The notes under the pieces are model-generated. The model ran no database searches. It was given only the letters and a program-made list of their open reading frames with translations, and was not told the DNA's origin. From the NCBI GenBank assembly GCA_963682025.1, contig OY821519.1:157935082-157999081 (forward strand): 64,000 bases of DNA, in the 5' to 3' direction. Shown here one piece after another: positions 53,449 to 64,000 of this stretch (its first letter is position 1; the number at the start of each line of letters is the position of its first letter). Origin of the DNA: Cordilura impudica. Lineage: Eukaryota > Arthropoda > Insecta > Diptera > Scathophagidae. Position numbers and translations under genes: made by a program.

Positions 53449-54812
53449 AATTTTTTTTTTGTTTTTTTGTAATTCATCTTTATTTATGGAATATTCAAAT
53501 AGGTTTGTGAACTAACAATAAGTTATTCAAATCTTAAAACTAAAACTTAAATATTAAATCCAGTCAGTGCCAGATAAAATTTCATTTATTCTATATACAT
53601 ATGTAATCTAATGATAAAAAAAAATAATTGTATCAATCCATTTTTCATCAAATGAGATCAGCAGTCTTCTTCCTTCTTAAGCGTTGGTGGATACGATTGT
53701 TGATTAAGTTAAGTGCTACAGGATTCGGGTGAGACTCTAGCTTTTCCAAATAGTTTGCACTATATCTAGTGATTTCGTACTTTACTAGAGAAACATTTAA
53801 GTTCTGTGCAAATGTGAGTTTCTCACGTACCATGATGCGCCTGATTTCATTCTTAAAATCTTGTTTTGGCATCTTTGTATTCTTTCTGTGTTTGAAGCTG
53901 AGGCTGCTCCCCATAACTGTGTACCATATCACCAAATGGGTTTGAAAATCGAGTTATAAATCAAGAGCTTACAATCGAGACTTAACTTTGAGTTCTTGCC
54001 AATTTGCCATGTGAATTGGACTAATTTCAATTTTATTTGTGTCAATTTAGCGTCTATATGGCTTTTCCAGGTAAGTCGGCGATCAAGATGTAGTCCGAGA
54101 TATTTAACAGAGGAATGTTGCGGTATAGGCTGGTTCCCAATTCGAATTTGAGGGCAAGTTTCCCTTCTTAGGGTAAAAGTTACGTAGATACACTTTTGTT
54201 CATTTACTTTAATCTTCCACATATCTAGCCAATCTTCCAGCTGTTCAATACGAAGAGATGTTGTTGAGGGGTTTTCCTGTACGCTTAAAATTGCAGTATC
54301 ATCCGCAAAAGTCGACGTAAGTGTGTTTTCATTTGTTGGCATGACTGATGTGTAAAGGATGTACAGAAGCGGGCCCAAGATACTACCTTGTGGTACACCA
54401 GCATGAATTGTCTGTGGAGGGCTCACAAACCTTTTCTCTCTTATAGAGAATTTTCTATTAATTATATAGCTCTCCATTAGCTTATGTGTGTTCGGGGGTA
54501 ACTTAACTTAATACAGGAGTCCCTCCTGCCAAACTCGGTCGAAGGCTTGCGAGACGCCTATAAGAAGTGCAGAGCAGTACTTTTTCTCGTCAAAAGTTCT
54601 TCTTATGGCACTTACAATTCTGTGAACTTGCTCAGTGGTGCTGTGTTTTCGTCTGAAACCAATTGCTGGAATGACATTATTTTGATCTACGGATATTGGA
54701 AGTTTGTTTACCAAAATTCTCTCGAATAATTTTGACAAGTTGGACAGTAAACTTATTGGTCTATACGAATCGACCTTTGTGTGATCTTTACATGGTTTAG
54801 GTATCATTGTAT
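53449..54812 (-). mobile_element. Jockey-clade LINE, 5'-truncated
   Basis: A minus-strand RT is followed by a poly(A)-like tail (53452-53468 as T run on the + strand). The 5' edge lies where Penelope sequence (DTINILNSFND) changes to Jockey sequence at about 54812. No clear target duplication was found. Confidence 0.8.
53648..54807 (-). pseudogene. Jockey-clade reverse transcriptase
   Basis: Three frames overlap or abut. 54807-54508 has YRPISLLSNLSKLFERILVN and QAFDRVWQEGLLY then a stop. 54477-53929 has AGVPQGSILGPLLYILYTSV, TFADDTAILSV and SVKYLGLHLDRRLTWKSHI. 53935-53648 has NLNVSLVKYEITRYSANYLE and LESHPNPVALNLI. These are hallmarks of the Jockey clade. The aspartate expected in DVSQAFDRVW reads as GVSQAFDRVW here. 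FADD is intact. The endonuclease and ORF1 are missing. Confidence 0.85.
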
Positions 54813-55650
54813 CATTAAATGAATTTAAAATATTAATAGTATCTGAAACATAGTCCTTTTTATAATTCTAAATAAATCGTCCACATATTTGGTAAAAATT
54901 CTTGTTTTTTCTCCATTTTGTCCACCGAAGTGTCAAGTAGTTCTTCCATTATAATATCAGCAATTACTGGTGAGGCTGGTGAACCCACTGGCATACCTTT
55001 AAGTTTCTCATATAGTTTATCTTCAAATTTGAATTATCTTGTGTCTGTAATGCAAAATGTCAACAATTGAAAAAATAACTCCTTAGGCATGTCTTTCTAA
55101 TATATGCCATTTCTTCTATATAGATTTCAAAGCAAGATTCACTGGTATACTGGGGAATAATGACATGAAGTAGAATGATATTAATATTTCATCGTTCTCA
55201 ATACGTTTATCTTTAATTCTAGATTTAAATTATCTGGCGTCTTTTACATTATATTTGGAGTGTTTTGTTAAATTCTTCAGAATGTCAATAATAAATTTGG
55301 AAAGATTGTCTAAGAGGTATGTCATGCTTATGGATCTTGGGTAAGCTATAAATTCGTGGTGCAGTAGCTATTCCTGTTGTCATTTTGTATTTTGCTGGTG
55401 GAGAAATCAGGTTTAGTTGAAATAATTTATCAACAAGTGTGTTGTTTTTATTCTAGAGACTTGACGTTGGATCTCGTTTAAGTATTCAATATGTACATAC
55501 ATATACATATCTCGTAAAATCATCTTCATTTTAAGTTCGTATTCATTTTTGTCCAATGCCACTGTTTTATTACCCTTGTCTGCACTTAAAATTAAAATAT
55601 CTTGATTTTCGCTCAGAAATTTTGTCATTGTTCCACTGCACATAAGGTTA
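54813..55650 (-). pseudogene. Penelope RT, central part
   Basis: Reading on the minus strand, FLSENQDILILSADKGNKTV near 55600 is followed by IYSLPKIHKHDIPLR near 55350. Frameshifted palm pieces include a degraded GMPVGSPASP-type loop near 54985, and KYVDDLFRII (YVDD box) lies near 54880. The ADKGN step and the loop before YVDD identify Penelope. Several stops and shifts are present. Confidence 0.75.
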
Positions 55651-56848
55651 AACGACTACCAAAACTGTGCTAAAGTCCAATTTCTCAAACGCAAATATTC
55701 TACTTATTTGATTGCCATTTTGTAGGGAATACTCCAAGCCAACTAAATAAGATTTTTGTTGTTGGTAACTATTAAATGACGTTTGACAACACGTAGTCAA
55801 AGTGATTGCAATGTAATCTCTTTATAAATTTTGTTCGCGAATTATAAAGAAGAAAGTGAAAATGAAAACAATAAATTAAGTAAGTATTAATTTTTTTTAA
55901 AGGTGGAAATTTTGATTCATTGGCTTGAAATAAAACCACTTTTTTTAACATAACCTAAAAAGTGCTGCGATTGTTTTCAAAATTTAACTTCGTGAAAGCT
56001 TTTATAGTCGACAAAATTGGTAAGGATGAAATTTCCGATGTCTCCACTAAATGTATTACGGAAAAAGTGCACCTTTTCTGACTCAACTCTGAAATAAGCT
56101 TCGAAAATAAAAAAAAATCTGGCAAACTTACTTTTTCTGCTCTTGGACGTCCTCAACTTCCATTTTACTAAAAGTCTGACTACGGAAAGAGGAAATCAGC
56201 AGCAGATCTTTCAAGCGGAACAAATAATAAAACTGACTTATTGGTTCGTGCAGCAGCAACGTCAGCTCGAAAACAAGGAAATACAGACTTATCGGCGCTA
56301 CTTAAAGGATCTTTAGAAAGCCCTACAAGGCCTTAAAAAAATGGACAGAGAAGTCCATCAAAAATCTGTTGCATTTTCTGCGGGGGAAGCATTAGCTTTT
56401 TTGCTCGAAAATAATTTCACCAAAGAACAATACTGAGCAATACGCCGAGAAAACAAATTAAGAAACTGCAACATTCATCCCCGTTACAACAAAGTTGCTG
56501 CTCCAAAATTAATGTGCCATCCTGATGGTATAAGAGCAAGCGAGACAATAGCAAAAGTACCTTGGAATCGCTTTTATCACATACCACTAAGAGAATTGTT
56601 GAAATGCAGAAGGTCTTTGACGGTCTAATGGATAAGGAAAATACCACTTATTTAAGGTGCAATTTAAAAAAGCTTTTAACGAGACGAGCTTAATGTTTTT
56701 GCGTACTTTGTACCAGTTGTATTGTAAATTTCCATAAAACTCTTTCAAAATAATACAAATAAGCAAAAGCAATAAATATGTTTTTATAGGTGCGTAAAAG
56801 TTCATATGTAATTCAGTTTGTTTTTATTAATATTGTTTCCGTTATACC
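55640..56848 (+). mobile_element. Unidentified transposon relic in Penelope
   Basis: It splits Penelope between its N-terminal piece and the ADKGN piece. The ends read TAAGGTTAAACGAC at the left and TAAGGTATAACGG (reverse complement) at the right, a possible short inverted repeat. On the + strand coding remnants occur between about 56120 and 56620: FSALGRPQLPF, then KRKSAADLSSG, LVRAAATSARKQG, EALAFLLENNF (with shifts), RRENKLRNCNIHPRYNKVAA and LMCHPDGIRASETIAKVPW. I do not recognise a named family, but similar SETIA...L..HT..RI segments occur in multi-copy arthropod proteins. Frameshifts and stops abound. Confidence 0.5.
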
Positions 56849-56849
56849 T

Positions 56850-57360
56850 TACCTCCCTTTAAATTTAAATGTCCCTTCAAATTATGCAATAACTTAGCTG
56901 TTATTAATTTGTCTAATATTATTTTGTCTCTTTTTGTTAATTTTGTTTTTGTTAAGTGGTCATCAATTAATTAATTAATTTTGTTCTCGAAATTTCTGGC
57001 TGTTCTCTGTTTTCAATCGTTTGTATACATTCCTCTCCCTCCGCAATACATTTAAGTAGTGGAAATGTTCTTTTTTTATTTGGTAGAGCATGTTTGGGAC
57101 CTAATGACAATATCCACTGTGTATCTGTTGGTTTGTCTTTGTTCATCGTATTAACAAACCATTCCCTGTTGTGTTTAATGTTTATTTCTCTATTTTGCAT
57201 TACTCTAAGTGTCTGTAATTTCTTAATGAGTTTATTTTTATTTTTGTTCATATGGTTTTCAATATTTCAACAATATTTTCACCAAACTGAGGGAATTGTT
57301 GCGTTTCATAACTACCATTTTTTTTTTCAAGAATTCGACAAATTCAATTTCACTTCGTAA
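56850..57360 (-). pseudogene. Penelope N-terminal part
   Basis: The frame 57251-56967 gives QNREINIKHNREWFVNTMNK, then WILSLGPKHALPNKK and CIAEGEECIQTIE. LSLGPKFALP is a fixed feature near the Penelope N-terminus. After a TAA at 56967 the reading shifts to HLTKTKLTKRDKIILDKLI near 56900, matching the region before ADKGN. Confidence 0.7.
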
Positions 57361-57372
57361 GGCTCTCATATT

Positions 57373-58000
57373 TTATGTAAACGTTACTCTATGAAAAGAA
57401 ATAAATTTATGCCAACTCGTGACACAATTTTCAATTAAAATTGCATGTGATCCGTGTGGGATAACTGGTAAAATTGGGCGAAAATCAATGCACAGACGTA
57501 TAGTATTCCCTCCAAATGGTTTATGTTTATCATTTTCATGGCATAGATCCCGCAATAATCTGTCAATGATTTTCAAAATTGCAGTGGGCACATGGAAACT
57601 TAATCAATAATTATCAATGATGATGAATTTATGTAACGTCCTTAGCTACAATTTGCGGTAATATTCGCGACAGAGTTTTCCAAAATAGGTATAGGCAATT
57701 TACACATATTGTGTAAAGTTCTACCTCCAAGGAGGAGAGTTGAAGCTATGCTACTAAACGCTGTTACAATACAACAGAGATTAAACGAATTTAATTTGTG
57801 AATGTATGCTGTTTGTGTGAATGTTTTGCCACAGCCTGCATGAACGGTTAAACAAAAAACATTAGATTCAGTATCATGATGCAAAACTTCAAGAATGACA
57901 TGATCAATTAGATTAAGCTCTTCAATATTTGGAGTTTTGTAATGTTCACAAAATAGAAACTCTTGTCCTATTGGATCAGTAGCATTTGCTTCTTCTATTC
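57373..58000 (-). pseudogene. Helitron helicase fragment (PIF1-like)
   Basis: Frame 57884-57642 has CLTVHAGCGKT (Walker A), TAFSSIASTLLLGGRTLHNM and CKLPIPILENSVANI. Frame 57591-57373 has RLLRDLCHENDKHKPFGGNT, CIDFRPILPVIPHGSHA and ENCVTSW. Between them SLIIID, a decayed DEA-type Walker B, sits with a frameshift. Upstream, EELNLIDHVILEVLHHD extends to about 57990. This is the helicase half of a Helitron Rep/helicase; the Rep domain and both ends are missing. It is unrelated in position to the Helitron-like insert at 50470. Confidence 0.8.
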
Positions 58001-58054
58001 TTCTATTATTATTATTTTTTTTTTTAAGAAAAGGTTATGCTTAAATTCGATTGT

Positions 58055-58915
58055 AGGCGTGGGCTGTAAGAAGTATATGGTGACCTTCCCTGTAGTATAG
58101 AGATCGTGTTACCAAATTTTAGACATCCCTTGAAAAATAAAAATTTCTATAGTGAACAAATATACAAAAAACAGAAAATTAATTTTGTATAAAAAGCGGA
58201 CGTAGAAGTAGGCGTGACCGGCGACCTCTCTGGAGTACAGAGATCGTGTGTAGCAAATTTCAGAGAAATCCGTTAAAAAAATTGTGTAGCGAACAAATGT
58301 ACCAAAAACAGAATATGAATTGTATACAAAAAGTGGGCGTAATAGTAGGCGTGACCGGTACGAAGAATATGTCGACTTTCCCTGGAGGAGAGAGATCGTG
58401 TGTACCAAATTTCAGAGAAATCGGTAGAAAAATAAAAATTTGTATAGCGAACAAATATACCAAAAAACAAAATGAATTGTATACAAAAAGTGGGCGTTAA
58501 AGAAGGCGTGGCCGGTACGAAGCATATGGTGACCTTAGGTGGAGTACAGAATTTCAGAGAATTCCGTTGAAAATGAATTGTATATAAAAAGTGAGCGTAA
58601 AAGTAGGCGTGGTCGATAGAAAGTATATGGCGACCTTAGCTGGAGTACAGGGATCGTGTGTACCGAATTTCAGGGAAATCTGTTAAAAAAATAAAAATTT
58701 GTATAGTGAACAAATATGAAAAAAAAAACAGAAAATGAATTTTACATAAAAAGTGGGCGTAAAAGTAGGCGTGGCCGGTAAAAGTATATGGCGACCTTTT
58801 CTGGGGTATGGAGATCGTGTGTGCGAAATTTCAGGAAAATCCGTTGAAAAATAAAAATTTGTATAGCGGTCAAACAAACAAACAAACAGAAAATCAATTT
58901 TATATATATAGATTA
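58055..58915. repeat. Six degenerate ~150-bp tandem units
   Basis: The motif AGGCGTG(G/A)CCGG recurs at 58055, 58210, 58347, 58504, 58605 and 58767. Each time it is followed by GGAGTACAGAGATCGTGTG, AATTTCAGAGAAATCCGTT, AAAATTTGTATAGCGAAC and GTGGGCGTAAAAGTAGGCG, in the same order. Unit lengths are about 155, 137, 157, 101, 162 and 148 bases. The fourth unit is shortened. The array runs straight into the AATAT satellite through TTTTATATATATAGATT. Confidence 0.88.
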
Positions 58916-61900
58916 TTTTATATTATATATTATATTATATTATATATTATATTATATTATATTATATTATATTATATTATATTATATTATATTATATTAT
59001 ATTATATTATATTATATTATATTTATTATTTATATTATATTATATTATATTATATTATATTATATTATATTATATTATATTATATTATATTATATTATAT
59101 TATATTATATTATATTATATTATATTATATTATATTATATTATATTATATTATATTATATTATATTATATTATATTATATTATATTATATTATATTATAT
59201 TATATTATATTATATTATATTATATTATATTATATTATATTATATTATATTATATTATATTATATTATATTATATTATATTATATTATATTATATTATAT
59301 TATATTATATTATATTATATTATATTATATATATTATATTATATTATATTATATTATATTATATTATATTATATTATATTATATTATATTATATTATATT
59401 ATATTATATTATATTATATTATATTATATTATATTATATTATATTATATTATATTATATTATTTATATTATATTATATATATTTATTATATTATATTATA
59501 TTATATTATATATTATATTATATTATATTATATTATATTATATTATATTATATTATATTATATTATATTATATTATATTATATATATTATATTATATTAT
59601 ATTATATTATATTATATTATATTATATTATATTATATTATATTATATTATATTATATATATTATATTATATTATATTTATATTATATTATATATATTATA
59701 TTATATTATATTATATTATATTATATTATATTATATTATATTATATTATATTATATTATATTATATTATATTATATTATATTATATTATATTATATTATA
59801 TTATATTATATTATATTATATTATTATATATATATTATATTATATTATATTATATTATATTATATTATATTATATTATATTATATTATATTATATTATAT
59901 TATATTATATTATATTATATTATATTATATTATATTATATTATATTATATTATATTATATTATATTATATTATATTATATTATATTATATTATATTATAT
60001 TATATTATATTATATATATTATATTATATTATATTATATTATATTATATTATATTATATTATATTATATTATATTATATTATATTATATTATATTATATT
60101 ATATTATATATATTATATTATATTATATTATATTATATTATATTATATTATATTATATTATATTATATTATATTATATTATATTATATTATATTATATTA
60201 TATTATATTATATTATATTATATTATATTATATTATATTATATTATATTAATATATTATATTATATTATATTATATTATATTATATTATATTATATTATA
60301 TTATATTATATTATATTATATTATATTATATTATATTATATTATATTATATTATATTATATTATATTATATTATATTATATTATATTATATTATATTATA
60401 TTATATTATATTATATTATATTATATTATATTATATTATTATATTATATTATATTATATTATATTATATTATATTATATTATATTATATTATATTATATT
60501 ATATAATATTATATTATATTATATTATATATATTATATTATATTATATTATATTATATTATATTATATTATATTATATTATATTATATTATATTATATTA
60601 TATTATATTATATTATATTATATTATATTATATTATATTATATTATATTATATTATATTATATTATATTATATTATATTATATTATATTATATTATATTA
60701 TATTATATTATATTATATTATATTATATTATATTATATTATATTATATATTATATTATATTATATTATATTATATTAATATATTATATTATATTAATTAT
60801 ATTATATTATATTATATTATATTATATTATATTATATTATATTATATTATATTATATTATATTATGTATATTATATTATATTATATTATATTATATTATA
60901 TTATATTATATTATATTATATTATATTATATTATATTATATTATATTATATTATATTATATTATATTATATTATATTATATTATATTATATTATATTATA
61001 TTATATTATATTATATTATATTATATTATATTATATTATATTATATTATATTATATTATATTATATTATATTATATTATATTATATTATATTATATTATA
61101 TTATATTATATTATATTATATTATATTATATTATATTATATATATTATATTATATTATATTATATTATATTATATTATATTATATTATATTATATTATAT
61201 TATATTATATTATATTATATTATATTATATTATATTATATTATATTATATTATATTATATTATATTATATTATATTATATTATATTATATTATATTATAT
61301 TATATTATATTATATTATATTATATTATATTATATATATATTATATTATATTATATTATATTATATTATATATATTATATTATATTATATTATATATATT
61401 ATATTATATTATATTATATTATATTATATTATATTATATTATATTATATTATATTATATTATATTATATTATATTATATTATATTATATTATATTATATT
61501 ATATTATATATTATATTATATTATATTATATTATATTATATTATATTATATTATATTATATTATAATATATTATATTATATTATATTATATTATATTATA
61601 TTATATTATATTATATTATATTATATTATATTATATTATATTATTATATTATATTATATTATATTATATTATATTATATTATATTATATTATATTATATT
61701 ATATTATATTATATATATTATATTATATTATATTATATTATATTATATTATATTATATTATATTATATTATATTATATTATATTATATTATATTATATTA
61801 TATTATATTATATTATATATTATATATTATATTATATTATATTATATTATATTATATTATATTATATTATATATATTATATTATATTATATTATATTATA

Positions 61901-64000
61901 TTATATTATATTATATTATATTATATTATATTATATTATATTATATTATATTATATTATATTATATTATATTATATTATATTATATTATATTATATTATA
62001 TTATATTATATTATATATTATATTATATTATATTATATTATATATATTATATTATATTATATTATATTATATTATATTATATTATATTATATTATATTAT
62101 ATTATATTATATTATATTATATTATATTATATTATATTATATTATATTATATTATATTATATTATATTATATTATATTATATTATATTATATATATTATA
62201 TTATATTATATATTATATTATATTATATTATATTATATTATATTATATTATATTATATATATTATATTATATTATATTATATTATATTATATTATATTAT
62301 ATATATTATATTATATTATATTATATTATATTATATTATATTATATTATATTATATTATATTATATTATATTATATTATATTATATTATATTAATTATAT
62401 TATATTATATTATATTATATTATATTATATTATATTATATTATATTATATTATATTATATTATATATATTATATTATATTATATTATATTAATATTATAT
62501 TATATTATATTATATTATATTATATTATATTATATTATATTATATTATATTATATTATATTATTTATATTATATTATATTATATTATATTATATTATATT
62601 ATATTATATTATATTATAATATTATATTATATTATATATATATTATATTATATTATATTATATTATATTATATTATATTATATTATATTATATAATATAT
62701 TATATTATATTATATTATATTATATTATATTATATTATATTATATAATATATTATATTATATATATTATATTATATTATATTATATTATATTATATTATA
62801 TATATTATATTATATTATATTATATTATATTATATTATATTATATTATATTATATTATATTATATTATATTATATTATATTATATTATATTATATTATAT
62901 TATATTATATTATATTATATTATATTATATTATATTATATTATATTATATTATATTATATAATATATTATATTATATTATATTATATTATATTATATTAT
63001 ATTATATTATATTATATTATATTATATTATATTATATTATATTATATTATATTATATTATATTATATTATATTATATTATATTATATTATATTATATTAT
63101 ATTATATTATATTATATTATATTATATTATATTATATTATATTATATTATATTATATTATATATATTATATTATATTATATTATATTATATTATATTATA
63201 TTATATTATATTATATTATATTATATTATATTATATTATATTATATTATATTATATTATATTATATTATAGTATATTATATTATATTATATTATATTATA
63301 TTAATATATATTATATTATATTATATTATATTATATTATATTATATTATATTATATTATATTATATTATATTATATTATATTATATTATATATATTATAT
63401 TATATTATATTATATTATATTATATTATATTATATTATATTATATTATATTATATTATATTATATTATATTATATTATATTATATTATATTATATTATAT
63501 TATATTATATTATATTATATTATATTATATTATATTATATTATATTATATTATATTATATTATATTATATTATATTATATTATATTATATTATATTATAT
63601 TATATTATATTATATTATATTATATTATATTATATTATATTATTATATTATATTATATTATATTATATTATATTATATTATATTATATTATATTATATTA
63701 TATTATATTATATTATATTATATTATATTATATTATATTATATTATATTATATTATATTATATTATATTATATTATATTATATTATATTATATTATATTA
63801 TATTATATTATATTATATTATATTATATTATATTATATTATATTATATTATATTATATTATATTATATTATATTATATTATATTATATTATATTATATAT
63901 ATATTATATTATATTATATTATATTATATTATATTATATTATATTATATTATATTATATTATATTATATTATATTATATTATATTATATTATATATTATA
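58916..64000. repeat. (AATAT)n satellite block
   Basis: Over 5 kb of the pentamer ATATT (AATAT on the other strand) continues to the window edge. Breaks are single-unit length changes such as TATATATATT, ATTTATATT, TTAATATATT and TATAATATT, with rare substitutions (ATGTAT near 60866; TAGTAT near 63271). AATAT is a well-known fly simple satellite. Long open frames across it are artefacts of a period that lacks stop codons in one phase. Confidence 0.97.

Larger units (their letters stand above)
52926..57360 (-). mobile_element. Penelope-like element, two nested insertions
   Basis: Coding pieces on the minus strand read N- to C-terminal from 57251 down to 52928. They are interrupted at about 55640-56848 by an unidentified transposon relic and at about 53449-54812 by a Jockey LINE. 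The joins restore the protein order of Penelope reverse transcriptase. No GIY-YIG endonuclease is visible after 53200, so the 3' part is truncated. Confidence 0.75.

Noticed and set aside
58055..58915. Regularly spaced repeats considered as a CRISPR array
   Set aside because: The units are ~150 bp, imperfect and without unique spacers, in an animal genome.
58808..62492. Open frames of 656 and 542 codons made of Tyr, Ile and Leu
   Set aside because: They are translations of the AATAT satellite, which has no stop in that phase; no gene is implied.

Overview
This window is repeat-dense, AT-rich animal DNA, most likely pericentromeric or otherwise heterochromatic sequence of a brachyceran fly. 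The case for a fly rests on three gypsy-type LTR elements that carry env genes (errantiviruses, with tRNA-Lys and tRNA-Ser primer sites), an mdg1/412-like LTR, a LOA-clade LINE with an RNase H domain, a Jockey-clade LINE, Penelope and Transib relics, and a terminal 5 kb block of the (AATAT)n pentamer known as a fly simple satellite. I see no rRNA or tRNA gene, no CRISPR array and no clearly intact host gene. Almost everything can be assigned to nested mobile elements.

Layout. 1-1152: end of a minus-strand mdg1/412-like element that cut into errantivirus A (pol, env and 3' LTR, + strand, to 4907). 5186-18803: a long inverted-repeat (foldback-like) element whose left arm was split by errantivirus B (5488-13282, itself carrying a hAT transposon) and whose right arm was split by a Tigger/pogo-like element, which in turn carries a Harbinger-type MITE. 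20047-27335: an unidentified open frame split by errantivirus C (20355-27298), a complete element with identical LTRs and intact gag and pol. 27941-36093: an unclassified terminal-inverted-repeat element with a broken multi-copy 'VDLKMVNFLLGQQ' type gene; its left end was split by a Transib (RAG1-related) element with 1.45 kb inverted repeats. 36241-45902: Tc1-like fragments around a full-length LOA LINE (36394-42041, 11-bp target duplication) and a CR1/L2-like LINE. 47150-51822: another two-ORF LINE interrupted by a Helitron-like insertion. 51950-58000: minus-strand LINE, Penelope, Jockey and Helitron-helicase fragments, nested. 58055-58915: six degenerate copies of a ~150-bp repeat. 58916-64000: (AATAT)n satellite.

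How the parts relate. The nesting gives a relative clock: A, the foldback element, the unclassified element and Penelope are old hosts, while B, C and LOA are younger guests. C looks competent apart from one env stop. B is the odd one: its LTRs differ at one of 314 positions and its gag is open, yet its pol is wrecked. This points to recent mobilisation in trans. All three env genes carry exactly one in-frame stop each. Boundaries given to the base rest on visible target duplications, terminal repeats, primer sites or polypurine tracts; others are approximate and marked by lower confidence.
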